A DNA stretch of 64,000 bases from NCBI RefSeq assembly GCF_026213295.1, contig NC_079413.1, positions 24,048,412-24,112,411 of the forward strand, given 5' to 3'. A model generated the notes under the pieces. That model did not search any database and was not told the DNA's origin. It saw only the letters and a program-made list of their open reading frames with translations. The number at the start of each line of letters is the position of its first letter. The stretch's first letter is position 1. Origin of the DNA: Gadus chalcogrammus (lineage: Eukaryota; Chordata; Actinopteri; Gadiformes; Gadidae). Both the position numbers and the translations under genes were made by a program. Shown piece after piece: positions 1-26,570 of the stretch.

Positions 1-928
1 TAGTAAATAGTGTCATTTTGAACATTTATTTTAATATAAGAGTTGAGAAAGCTGCTCTGCAAATCAGACAAAGAACCGGCCTTCCTTTGGACCATTATCT
101 TTTTGTTTTGTTTTTTCCTCGTAATGTTTAGACTTTCAAAGCACAGAGGACGACAACCCAGTTTTGGTTTTCATTTTTAAGAGGAAGTTACTTTGTAAGT
201 GCAGCCAGCAGTTCAGTCAGTCAGTCAGTGCAGACGGCAAACGACCATGAATGACTGCTGCCTCTCATTGTTCACGGTTCACACTGGGGGGGGGGGGGGG
301 GGGGGGGGCGCGCTCCTGTTCATGGCATCCACGCTCTCGGCCTCGCTGCATGATGCTGTGGGCCACAAATCATATTCAATTTAACAGATTTCAACACGTT
401 TTATCCATGGCAAGCGTGTGCGTGTGCGTGTGTGCGCGTGTGCGTGTGTGTAAACGGGGACAGCCTGTTAGGTGTCACAACTGAGAGGTGATCTTTTATT
501 TCCAGTCAGGTTAACGACATCGTTACATTTGTAATTACTCTGTCATGAGTGAAACTAATAAAATAGGATTTATTACTGTTCATTCCGTCCTCTGACAAGA
601 AGGAAACGGTAATCGGTCATCTGAACCAATGAACACATTGACCAAAAGAAACATGACCCTTAACCCTTAAAAAGGTAAAGCCGTGAACAAACCCAGTGGG
701 AGAAGGAAGTAACAAACTAACAAAAAGAGGTTTTGTCTTATCGGTTTTGCATTTTAAGTTTTAATAAGATAGTGTGTGTGTGTAACCGATATCAATTAAT
801 AGATACGTTTTAGCTGGTAATTTACCTTTGGCTTTGTTTAAATAATTAAGGGTATTAAACTTAACATTTCTGAGGTTGATCTTAGCTCGGAATGCGTGCG
901 TGTCCGTTTCATTTCGCGGCAGTCGTAC
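1..928. other. no exon recognised; poly-G tract and GT-rich stretch
   Basis: This is the downstream intron or 3' region of stxbp4. I looked for the WW-domain exon on the minus strand and did not find one. It contains a run of about 24 G at 285-308, a mixed CGTGTG tract at 411-452 and AT-rich sequence after 500. Confidence 0.5.
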
Positions 929-15533
<14,605 letters not shown>

Positions 15534-16499
15534 CTGGGCACAGAGCAAACGGCAAGAGTCTGTGTTAAGTTGCATCAAGTACTCGGGTATGTTATGTTTT
15601 TAGAATTAGCTAAACATCTCTTTGCACACTCAGCCGCAGTCCAATGCAGGTAGGGGGTCAAGCATCAGAGTGGAAGTGTTTAGTGATCCGATAGTGTGGA
15701 ATATTGTCCAATAGAGGTTTTTAGACCAAGATGAATCAGAAAGAAATCAGTGGTACTTCAACAAGGTGTGCTTCTATGCACCTTCAACCTTCATAACCCT
15801 TTCAATGTTTCATCTTTAACGGAACAAACGAGTAATGATGTATAAAACGTATAAAACTGTTGACAATTCTATCAGTCTGGTCTCCAAAGTTAAAGTTCAT
15901 AAAGAGTCAGGCCTTGGTTAGGCTGTCATTTATTCCACATAGTGCGTGTCCCTACGTACGTAGGGCAACACACCCCAGCCGATCTGATTGAATAACAACG
16001 CTCACGCTCTCAGTGAAGCAGGAACATATCCTCTCCAGTAAAGCCTTTGCCTTTCTGATCATCTTCATTTAGGATAAACTGGTTTTGATTGCTTCAACTT
16101 GTTCAGTGGATTAGTGTAGTGACAAAGTAAGCCACACTATTGTGATCTCTTCTCTGTTTTCTATTCTTCTTCTGACTAATCTTACTTCAGTTTTTGAGGG
16201 ATTAAGACCCAACCACCGCCAAGAAAGGTGGGTAAATATCAGTGCAGTGCGCGTCCACATTTAATGACCAAAGATTGCATACTTTTGTTTTTATACATTT
16301 GTATAATATTATTATTTAATCTGAAACCAGTGGTACGGAAGCTTCCAAAACGTTTTGTACTGCTCTGACCACAGGGGGCACTATAACTCACGGTAAGACC
16401 TGCACAGCCACGCCTCCCACCCCGTTTGCCAAGCAATTCTGAATCTTGGTATTTGGCCCTTATTTGACATGCTGAATTGTTTTGCCTGAAGGACCCATA

Positions 16500-16634
16500 A
16501 GATCCGTCTGGATGGATTGTGCGGTTCCTTGAAAATAACGAGTATTCGATAACGAATAACGAGTATTCGAATATTCGCTCGGAAAAACCAACGAGTATTC
16601 GAAGCCTGAAAAATGGCATTCGGGCCAGCCCTAA
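16500..16634 (-). mobile_element. hAT-like DNA transposon terminus
   Basis: Read on the minus strand, this begins TTAGGGCTGGCCCGAATGCC and contains several CGAATACTCG / CGAATATTCG motifs, a pattern common at ends of teleost hAT-type elements. Only one end is recognised. It lies just left of the THAP fragment. Confidence 0.4.
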
Positions 16635-16706
16635 TCAGGGACGCGGGAAGTCAGTCCGAGGGGGGGGTGCTGAGAGAGAGTCTATATAATGACGTCATAA
16701 TAAATG

Positions 16707-16928
16707 CTGAGCAACATCCATTGTTTACAGAGACGAGATGACGGGTGACGTCACATTCAGGGCTCCGCTCTGATAAACACTCTACTGGTGTGTAAAAAGA
16801 GTTCTGCCAACTAGCCACTGTTATTCACAAACGTTAGCAAGTAAACAATGTGGAAATTAGAGTCAGATCGGCTGATACTGTGCTGAATTTCACACAAACA
16901 ACATGCCGACAAGCTGTTGCGGTCCGGG
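16707..16928. repeat. 222 bp direct repeat, copy 1
   Basis: Starts CTGAGCAACATCCATTG and ends ACAAGCTGTTGCGGTCCGGG. It matches 19371-19592 with one difference seen (C/T in the last bases). It contains a full CRE palindrome TGACGTCA at 16746, and another TGACGTCA sits just outside at 16690 beside TATATAA. The copy ends a few codons into the THAP-like reading frame, so it looks like a duplicated promoter and 5' UTR. Confidence 0.9.
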
Positions 16929-17100
16929 ATTATACACAGCGTTATAACAAGGATTCAGGAGGGTATTTCTAAAGGTTTACAAAGGAAAGTGAACCGTCCG
17001 TCTTTGCTCTTTTTTTGCCAACCAGTTTACGTGCGGGATTCCAGAATCAAAACAATAACATTCAACGTGTCTATTAATATGGCAGCAACATTTTAGACCA
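16904..17100 (+). pseudogene. broken THAP-domain gene fragment
   Basis: From ATG 16904 the frame reads MPTSCCGPG, a typical THAP start with the first zinc-binding cysteines. After a one-base shift the text continues YTQRYNKDSGGYF, a stop, then RFTKESEPSVFALF, which resembles the THAP spacing up to the FxRF motif. THAP domains are C2CH zinc fingers that bind DNA, found in cellular factors and P-element-like transposases. The fragment has a frameshift and stops, and no transposase body follows. Assignment rests on motif memory only. Confidence 0.42.
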
Positions 17101-17312
17101 GTTTCAGAATGTTCACTACAACAGATGTTGAACACCAACATGCTTACGTAAAATCAGCATAGCACCATATCAGCTATGGACAGTTCTGCGTTGTGCGCAT
17201 AGCCTACGTCAGCCTACACAGACAATGTTCTAAATAAAATGAAATGATAATATCATAAATATCATAAAAAGGTTGGATGTCAATAATTTAAATTCAGTTA
17301 CAGCCAGGGGCC

Positions 17313-19350
17313 GACAGGGGGGGGGGTGATACATAAGGGGTAACACAGTCGTTTTTTATCGGTCGTCATGAAAAAAACATAAGGGGTAACACTGTCGATA
17401 CTTATCAAATAAAACATAGGGGGTGACACTGTTGTTTTTCTTTGGTCCTCATGAAGCACCCTAAGCACCCCCACTTCCTGCGTCCCTGGGTAACACTGTC
17501 GTTTTTTATTGGTCGTCATGATAAAACAAAAGGGGTAACACTGTCATTTTCATCAAATGATACATAAGGGGTAACACTGTCGTTTGTTATCGGTCGTCAT
17601 GAAAAAACCCATAAGGGGTAACGCTGTTGTTTTTTATTGGTCGTCATGAAAAAAAACATAAGGGGTAACACTGTTGTTTTTTATTGGTCGTCATGAAAAA
17701 AAACATAAGGGGTAACACTGTTGTTTTTTATGGGTCGTCATGAAAAAAAACATAAGGGGTAACACTGTCGTTTTTTATTGGTCTTCATGAAAAAAAACAT
17801 AAGGGGTAACACTGTTGTTTTTTATTGGTCGTCATGAAATAAAACATAAGGGGTAACACTGTTGTTTTTTATTGGTCGTCATGAAAAAAAACATAAGGGG
17901 TAACACTGTTGTTTTTTATGGGTCGTCATGAAAAAAAACATAAGGGGTAACACTGTTGTTTTTTATTGGTCGTCATGAAAAAAAACATAAGGGGTAACAC
18001 TGTTGTTTTTTATTGGTCGTCATGAAAAAAAACATAAGGCGTAACACTGTTGTTTTTTATTGGTCGTCATGAAAAAAAACATAAGGGGTAACACTGTCGT
18101 TTTTTATTGGTCGTCATGAAAAAAAACATAAGGCGTAACACTGTTGTTTTTATTGGTCGTCATGAAAAAAAACATAAGGGGTAACACTGTCGTTTTTTAT
18201 CGGTCGTCATGAAAAAAACATAAGGGGTAACACTGTCGATATTTATCAATTAAAACATAAGGGGTAACACTGTCGTTTTTATCAAATGAAACATGAGGGG
18301 TGACACTGTCGTTTTTCTTTCGTCGTCATGAAAAAAAACATAAGGGGTAACACTGTTGTTTTTTATTGGTCGTCATGAAAAAAAACATAAGGCGTAACAC
18401 TGTTGTTTTTTATTGGTCGTCATGAAAAAAAACATAAGGGGTAACACTGTCGTTTTTTATTGGTCGTCATGAAAAAAAACATAAGGCGTAACACTGTTGT
18501 TTTTATTGGTCGTCATGAAAAAAAACATAAGGGGTAACACTGTCGTTTTTTATCGGTGGTCATGAAAAAAACATAAGGGGTAACACTGTCGTTTTTATCA
18601 AATGAAACATGAGGGGTGACACTGTCGTTTTTCTTTCGTCGTCATGAAAAAAAACATAAGGGGTAACACTGTTGTTTTTTATTGGTCGTCATGAAAAAAA
18701 CCATAAGGGTTAACACTGTTGTTTTTTATGGGTCGTCATGAAAAAAAACATAAGGGGTAACACTGCTGTTTTTTATTGGTCGTCATGAAAAAAAACATAA
18801 GGGGTAACACTGTAGTTTTTTATGGGTCGTCATGAAAAAAAACATAAGGGAAATAATAGAAATACACACATACATTTGAATGTCATGTATATCCTCTTTA
18901 TTGATGATTGATTGTAGTGTATTGTCATCGCCTCAGTGGTGCAGTGGAGAGAGCTGTGATTTTATCAAATGAAACATGAGGGGTGACACTGTATTTTTTC
19001 TTTCGTCGTCATGAAAAAAAACATAAGGGGTAACACTGTCGTTTTTATTGGTCGTCATGAAAAAAACCATAAGGGTTAACACTGTTGTTTTTTATGGGTC
19101 GTCATGAAAAAAAACATAAGGGGTAACACTGTTGTTTTTTATTGGTAGTCATGAAAAAAAACATAAGGGGTAACACTGTTGTTTTTTATTGGTCGTCATG
19201 AAAAAAACCATAATGGGTAACACTGTTGTTTTTTATTGGTCGTCATGAAAAAAAAAACATAAGGGGTATCACTGTTGTCTTTGTCAAATAAAATATAAGG
19301 GGTAACACTGTCGTATTTTATTGGTCATCATTAAAAAAAACATTTGAAAA
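17313..19350. repeat. 46-47 bp minisatellite, about 40 copies, interrupted
   Basis: The unit reads CATAAGGGGTAACACTGTTG, then TTTTTTATTGGTCGTCATGA and an A run. Common variants are TGTCG for TGTTG and GGCGTAAC. A distinct unit with GAAACATGAGGGGTGACAC recurs with starts near 18281, 18597 and 18963, giving a longer period of about 316-366 bp. A unique 110 bp segment at 18850-18960 splits the array and contains CGCCTCAGTGGTGCAGTGG, which is SINE-like. Confidence 0.93.
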
Positions 19351-19370
19351 AAAATAAAAATTAAATAAAG

Positions 19371-19592
19371 CTGAGCAACATCCATTGTTTACAGAGACGA
19401 GATGACGGGTGACGTCACATTCAGGGCTCCGCTCTGATAAACACTCTACTGGTGTGTAAAAAGAGTTCTGCCAACTAGCCACTGTTATTCACAAACGTTA
19501 GCAAGTAAACAATGTGGAAATTAGAGTCAGATCGGCTGATACTGTGCTGAATTTCACACAAACAACATGCCGACAAGCTGTTGCGGTCTGGG
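19371..19592. repeat. 222 bp direct repeat, copy 2
   Basis: Second copy of the segment at 16707-16928, including TGACGTCA at 19410 and the start ATGCCGACAAGCTGTTGCGG. After this the sequences diverge completely (GGCCAAATC here against GATTATACAC). The near identity over 222 bp points to recent duplication or gene conversion. Confidence 0.9.
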
Positions 19593-21704
19593 CCAAATCT
19601 TGCAGCTAAAAGTGGTGTTTTCAATCAATGAATAAGAGAAGGTTTCTTAGGGAATAAGTAAATTGCCTTCAATCAGAAAACATTTTATTCAGCGCAATCT
19701 AGTGCCATATATTTATTTGCGAGTGTTTGGCTTGTATTGGTGCATTCGATTATATTTGCCCTGAACTTTAAATAGAGGTGTCAAGTGTCAAAATTGTAAG
19801 ATATCTACCTTTATTTGTGTCTCATAGTAAGACAGCGCTGTCAACTGATAACGACCAACTGATAATTATTTCAGGTGGAAATGTTATATTCCACTTATGC
19901 TGTGTTCCATGGCTTTATTCACTTTAAGTATTATCCCCATTGAATATTTCACTTGCACAACAATCTTTCTTTTGGCACAAAGATGACATTATCGCCCTTG
20001 CAGTTGTGGAGATATACTCTATTTACTTTGGGTATGACCTTTCCTGAAAAAACCTTTTCCTCTGATAACGAAAATGGTATAGAATATCGATATTTTTCCA
20101 GGTATAGTGTCGAAGTTAGAAAATCCAGTATCGTGACTGACACTACTAGAAACGCGATTGTGATTATTCAGTTAGAGCTACAAGAAACTTGAAAGTAAAA
20201 ATAGACATTATGTACATTTGCTTAAATCATGCAGGTCTACATATAACTTGGCGATAGCTTTAATAGGTTGCAATGGTGGACTGAAATAACTTCATGGCAC
20301 GATGTGACCGCTCGATAAATAAGTAAACAAAGAGAATTTTGTTATTTTTTAAACACAACATGTGTGGAAGCTAACATTCAGCTTCAGTCTGAGCTAGGAT
20401 GATTTTTCTGAGCCCCCCCAAAACCAGGCCAGGGTGCCTGGCAAAAAGAGGCCCGTTCACGATTCTGATTATAATTTGGGCAAGTGAACATTACATTCGG
20501 GCAAGTTGAACCTGACCTGTACTTGCCCGATGGGCAATTGCTTTTGAAACCTTAGTGTCAACCCTAGGTTGGCCCATTAGCATTGTTGGCCAACCCATTT
20601 GGTTAGACCAAATATTAGGTCAGCCTAAAATGATGAATGCAATTCCTTCATTTTGTAGGATGTTCGTGGTTCACGGTTCAATTGTGTGTCACCATGAAAG
20701 TACTACTACTTCTAACATTATGACGACAAAAAAGATACAACATTTTTGCAAGACATTAGTTCATTAAGAACACTCGTTGAGGGGTGTCTACATGAATAAA
20801 CTATTTTGCCGTGGCAAATTAAACACAGAAGTACTTTCTTGGTCATCTCTTATTGTCATGCTAGTAAGCCCTTTCACTGATCCGAAAGTGCTAGTAAAGG
20901 GATTTACTCATCAGGCAATTGTTACTACGGAATACCATTTCATGTAATGATTATCAAACAGATGCTGAGGCTGCGACTGACACACCAAATAACATCACAT
21001 TATTACATTAGTTATTGGTTATTAGTTATCTTACACTAATTACCCTATCCGGGTGAAGGATATATCCAAAGCAAAGGCAACACAATGCACAACAGAGACT
21101 TCAAAGCTGATGTTGACAATGAAACCGCTGACTATTATTTCAAGCGGAAGCAGCACTGAACAGCACCATGGAGGCACCACAACTAACACAAACTGCTGTT
21201 GTAACTGTGTCTCCATGCATCTCTCCTGTCTACTTTAAGAAAAATTAAAGATTTATTTAATTCCTTTCCAAACGGGGTACTTCTGGCTAAGCTCGCAGTG
21301 CCGATTTTCTTTTCCCTCAGGCTCCAGTTATCCAGGGTTGGCATTACATAACTCTCCAAAACCTCTTGGTTTCTGACATAGCGCAATAAGCACATTACCA
21401 CATGGTAAGAACCAAAAACCGGACAGAAATTTCCACTTGCTTAGGATAGCACAAAACACAGTCTGGGTTCAATACATACTGGTAGTTAACAGCTTGAACC
21501 CAGAGGTAAATCACTGCTAAGACATATATTGCATTGATATATATGTGTACAATAATTGGTTAAAATAGTGACCCATCCTTGGTGATCTAGGCTTAGTCAT
21601 TCTCTCCCACCAGCTCTGTCTCTTGTTGCCTATTTTTTTCCTTTATGTCCCTCCTTCCTTCACACTCTTTCTCAGACCTCACATACACACTCTTGTTGAT
21701 CAAA

Positions 21705-21706
<2 letters not shown>

Positions 21707-21746
<40 letters not shown>
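21707..21746. repeat. (TG)20 microsatellite
   Basis: Forty bases of GT/TG, followed by TTTGTGTGTGGG. Confidence 0.95.
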
Positions 21747-21749
<3 letters not shown>

Positions 21750-21969
21750 TGTGTGGGTGGGAGGGGTTTGTCCTTGCACTTTGGTGCCATTATATACCTT
21801 AATTGGGTCTTAACCCTACCAGATACACCATACATACATTTTATACTACTATGTCATCATCCAAAATCAGACCGTGTAACCAAGGAACATCGCACAACAG
21901 AGATTACATTCTGAACTCTGGTGCCAATAGATAAGCTTGTTACTAGAGGCACTGGCCGCGGAGTGAACA

Positions 21970-22085
21970 TCGGCTTAGCTCAGGAGGTGGCGCCAGTTGA
22001 CGTGTAACCATGAGGTTTGTAGTTCGATCCCCGGGTCATCCGAGTGTCTTGGTGGCAAGACACCTAATCCTACTGTCGCAACTAC
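21970..22085 (+). mobile_element. tRNA-derived SINE head
   Basis: TAGCTCAGGAGGTGG fits a tRNA A box. About 50 bases later GGTTTGTAGTTCGATCCCC fits a B box (GGTTCGANNCC with a short insertion). The following text GTCTTGGTGGCAAGACACC is the usual unrelated body start of a SINE. There is no acceptor-stem pairing for a functional tRNA gene. Confidence 0.55.
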
Positions 22086-23788
22086 AAATTAGTGCATCAC
22101 GTTGCCTAAAGATGCTATCTTGAAAATCGTCCAGTGAATAAATATCAGTTAAGTCTGATGGCCAAATGAGGGAACACAATGCTGATTAAGCCATTTGCAC
22201 ACTGCCTTTGCAGCTGTATTTCCAGTTTTATGAATGTTATAAACAGGGTGTTGGTGGCAATACTGTTTGTATAAAGAGAACAAATGATAAATCTTCAAGA
22301 TTACAACTTTAAAGTTATGCTACTAAATGACATGTAAATCAGGAATAAAGTAGGCTATGATATAAAGTCTATCCCATTGTTCAAATTATGCGGGAGACAG
22401 CTGATCCGAAGGCAGGATTAATTTGGCATGGGGGCACAGCTATTTCTCACTTGCTAATAACACAGGTGGCATAATAATCTATGATATATAATGCAGCTGC
22501 AGGACCCCGCTGCTGTCTTGCCTCAAGAACACAGGCTACTGCATCGCCTATAAACATGGACATGGAATTCACCAACAAGGCTGTCTTGCCACTAGAGTGC
22601 CGTAGCAGGTCTACTGCACATGACAAAAAAAAAGAGAGATTGGGTCACGGTCTGCCCACCCTCATCGATCTATTGCAAAGCAAGCAAGTAAACAATACCA
22701 AAACAACATTAACCTCACATTTGCATCGAGCAATGCCAGTGAAGAAATCATTTCTCACGTATTACCGATATTTCCCCTTTCCAAAGAGCTACAAAATAAT
22801 ACAAGCCCAGCCAGGCTGCCTCTTCTTTTCCTAACTCAAAGGAGTGTCGATTCGTACATTCAAATCAGCTGCGCACTGAAATCAATTATGTAGTAGCCTA
22901 CCTAATGGGAAAGCCAATCACAATCAACGTTGTTTTTTCAGCTGGTAAAAGGTCTAACTTTGATGCGTCACGCGTGCGGTAGAGTGGATGAAGCGCTCAG
23001 ACCCAATAACGCATCGGGTGCAGGGAAGGACAGATGGGCAGATTGCGCGATATTAAATATGGATACAAAACTAAGCGGGCACACTATTTGAACTGAGGGG
23101 GCATTGCACTCGTTTCCCCCCTCGTGGCCTGTGTGTCCCCCGAATTAAGTACATTTGGCGTCCACAACATCTTGAAGTAAATCCTTTGATTCACTTTACA
23201 TCAATCAGACCCAATTAAATTCGCTCTACCATAACACCGATATGCGTAAAGATGCTACAAAAGTGTCGAATTGTACAGTGTTATTATCCTTCGTATTCTA
23301 CTTCACAATAGTCAAAAGACAATATCTCGCGGCGGAGGATCTCTTACCTTAGTTGCGAAGTAGATCGATAGCTTTGGGCTACGAGCCCAACAATGGAGCG
23401 GAACGACCGACAACTGCTTTTCCCCGTCATGTATCGAGACCCCCCGACCCCGTCGAGACAATGGCCACGCAAGATGGATCAACATAATACAGCGTTGGCA
23501 GCAGATCAGTAGGCTTCACATATATTGGCCTATATATAGCCTCACGGGAACGCTTTCCTTTCAGCACCACCTCCGCTGACACGCGACCTGAGCGGGTTTT
23601 GAGACAGCGCTCGAGGCTGCCCTGACCTATAAGACTGCTTTCCGACTTGAGTTAAAAGGCTGAAACATTCAACAGATGTGCGAAACATTTACAACCCAGC
23701 AGCCAACTCACCACAATCAAAACAAAAGTTATTCCGTTTGGCGTTTACAGAAAAAACATTCATAACCTCATCCCGTCCACTACGTTAC

Positions 23789-23835
23789 CTGCTTATGATG
23801 ACGGCTCCTTTGTACATGACAGAAAACGTTGGCAT
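23789..23835 (-). CDS. stxbp4: candidate upstream first coding exon of stxbp4
   Basis: A minus-strand ATG at 23833-23835, in context CAAAATG, opens MPTFSVMYKGAVIIS and then meets a GT donor at 23788 (AGCAG|GTAACG). It leaves two bases of a codon. The acceptor at 15534 supplies one base, then Thr-Leu, and runs into the MGPYGV start in frame. That acceptor would be pointless if 15526 were in the first exon, so some upstream exon must exist; this one fits by phase and lies next to a GC box. It may be an alternative start or chance. Transcript data would decide. Confidence 0.42.
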
Positions 23836-23839
23836 TTTG

Positions 23840-24000
23840 ACACGAGCGCACTTCTCCGGACAACGGTCGCTCAGTTTTTCCCGCCCCTTTTTTTTTAACT
23901 TCTCGCGCCCTCCGTCGCGCTTGGTGGTCTCACCTCAGACGAATCGCATGCTTTTCTGTTGCCAGCCGTCACCTTAACACCGGCCCTAGCGTGCTCATTA
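23840..24000 (-). promoter_or_regulatory. possible stxbp4 promoter with GC box
   Basis: Just upstream of the candidate first exon the plus strand has CCCGCCCC at about 23879-23886 (a GC box on the minus strand) in a stretch with several CpGs, unusual for the AT-rich surroundings. No TATA box is clear. A second CpG-rich patch at 23330-23470 contains a strong minus-strand donor, CTAAG|GTAAGAG with the exon side ending at 23348, and could be another non-coding first exon. Assignment is inference. Confidence 0.3.
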
Positions 24001-26560
24001 GTCAGTTCATTCAAAAACATCGATACCTTGGCTTTAACCACATGCTAATGCCATTACGTAAGAGATCACCAAAACCAAAGCTCCCTCACTCCTCACGCTC
24101 ACGCGTCGCAGCTCGGTTTTATCTTATGGGAAGGCACCGCAGAAGTTGCGTCAATCACAAGTTCTGTTCAGTCAGTTGCTCCTCTGTCTAGGAAATCTCA
24201 AGACAGCCCGATTCAAATATCAGACCTCACCTCGATGAAGTGGATTAAATGTTTTGTTTAAATTAAAACTAAGAAGGAATCTAAATAAATACAAGTTAAC
24301 CAATAATGCTTTTCAATAAACATCATCACAATTGCGTTGTTTGTCTTCCCACGTGGCCCACATGGCTTTCTGAGTTTTCAATTTTTTTCATTTTCTGACA
24401 TCTGTCGAAGCAGAGATGCCATATATGACACTCCTGTTCGACCACCACGTGCGAAGAGCTTTGCCAACACCAAGGGCTGGGATTTGATTATAAAACATGG
24501 GAAGAGCAAAGTGCGCACCTGATACACTATATCCAAGGGCACAGAGCCCCCGAAAGATGGAGAAAAGAAGAAGATACTGACTAACCTAATAAAGAATCAA
24601 ATGACAATGCTGGAAGAAAATGACTAACCCTAACGAGAAGCACACCTAACTATACAAGCAGGATAAACCACCAAAATCCAAGCACAAATGGTCCCTTAAC
24701 AAATGGAGCCACCACACCCAGACCCACTGCATACCAACAAAAACAACACACGACCTGGGCAAAGGCATATTAGGAACCCACAACATGGACGGTGGCCCAG
24801 AGAATGGAGACAAATCATACAAGAGGCAGAAAGATAAGACAAGGCCATGGAAATTACTAGTATAAACAATCAAAAAAGCAATACTAGCTTTGCAGACAAA
24901 GAGGTATTTTCTGGGACCAATGCACATCCAACCCCTGGCAACATACCCATGCCCAATGGCAGGACAAGCGGCCAACCCGACAACTACAAAGCTGGGTACG
25001 GGCTCGACCGAGCCAAAGCAATTCAGGAAGAAGGTGACGAGGCCCAGGAGAAGCCGAAAGGTCAAATCCAGATGTAGCGGAAAACCAAAATGACGCCCAA
25101 ACCTCAGAACACAATGGAATGGTCTAGGCCAGCTGCCACTGACAGAGAGGGAGAGTCACCCGTCAAAACTAAGACAACAATTAGTTGGTGACCAGGAAGA
25201 AGCAGCAGGGAGTAGGAGCCTCCCACAACACCAGCCTTTCAACTCCAGGCAGACATGCCCCACTGTAGCCTCCAACTCTGCAGACAGCATCATAGACAAA
25301 CAGATTGGGTCAGAGAGATGAAGCCATAGTCAACAGAGGCATGTTTCCCATCGGAGTAAGGTGTACAATGCCTTTGGAGTGAGTTTGGGCTGAGACTGAG
25401 GCATCTGAACTTTGTTTTTGGGAAGGCTGTACAAAGACTAACTTGCATTGACACCAATACAATGCATTGCATGTTTGACAGGGTCAATTACTTTCATGCA
25501 GAAAGCATTGGGACTCTTTGACTATTGCAGGGACCAGCAAATAAAGGATTGAACCCTGCATTTCAGCTGTATGGTCTGTTTGGGACAAAGGCCTTGTGTC
25601 TACATGTTTGTATATAAAGTGTGTGTGTGAGTGGCTGAGTGGCTCTGTCGGTGCCCTCTACTCCTGCGGCGTAAGGGACGGCCCAGGAAGGTCGTCTGCA
25701 CTGGGCGTGCAAGCTTAGTTTGAGAGACCCACAGGTGGCGGCGAGATAGCACTACCGACGCCACGATCAGCCTGAAGTTAAGGAGATTAGTGACCTCCAT
25801 GGCTTCCTTAAGATGACTCTCGGCCCCCCCGTTGGAGAAGAAGAATAAGCGTAGTATAGTAGGCAAGGAGTAGTGGAGCAGCATTTGACAGCTTGGCCAG
25901 AAGTAAAACAGAGGTCAGTGTGGCACTCGGGGCGTCGGTGGCCCTTGCAGGGCTTAACTTCAGGCCAGACACTTTCCCAATGATCTTCTTATCAGGTAGA
26001 ATCATGGCCGCCACCCATGTCATCCATGACAGCGTGCTCCTTGATAACCAAAACATCCGGCTCAGCCAAGGCGGATCACGGGCTAGTCTGGGACGGACCA
26101 GTCCCTGACACCCCGGGCAGCAGACCAAAGGCCACACCAGCCAAACACATCCAACTAATAAATAGAATTTGGGTTGAGAATTAGGTTTGTTGGTGTGATA
26201 ATCTGAATGTTATATGAATAATAACATTGTGATGTTAAACCTCATGTAGGCCATCAATCATTGCAATTTATACATAATAAGTAAATAAACACGTGTCTAA
26301 CTCCATTCATGATTCCGTGCAGACTATTTCTCCAGATTCAAATGGGGTAATAAAAAAGTACAATGGATTCATTTGGTTACGTATTTTATCTTTGCAAATT
26401 GTTGAAAGAAACATAAACTACTTACTAAATCCAATCTCGAATTGAGTGCATAAGATAAGTGATCTACAATGTTCATAGACACATGACTATGGTCAGTGTT
26501 TGTGTTGGGTCTAAGAAACTGAGTGCACCATCAAGTACAAGGAATGACCATGCATGAGCT
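24000..26560. other. spacer without a recognised gene
   Basis: AT-rich sequence with purine-rich, high-A blocks at 24640-25260 that look like the antisense of a decayed element, and a GC-rich block at 25620-26110 open on both strands over short distances. I recognise no protein family in the frames of 70 to 139 codons found here. Confidence 0.4.
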
Positions 26561-26570
26561 TTAATCCAGT

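Larger units (their letters stand above)
19593..23780. other. AT-rich spacer or long first intron; no gene seen
   Basis: If the exon at 23789 is used, this is stxbp4 intron sequence. I find no exon with family similarity. Recognisable items are a segment at 20440-20550 with repeated GGGCAAG words, a (TG)20 tract at 21707-21746, and a tRNA-like SINE head at 21970. The CpG-rich end (23330-23470) is promoter-like. Confidence 0.5.

Noticed and set aside
21970..22045. Functional tRNA gene
   Set aside because: A and B box-like words are present but no acceptor, D or anticodon stem pairs; better explained as a SINE head.
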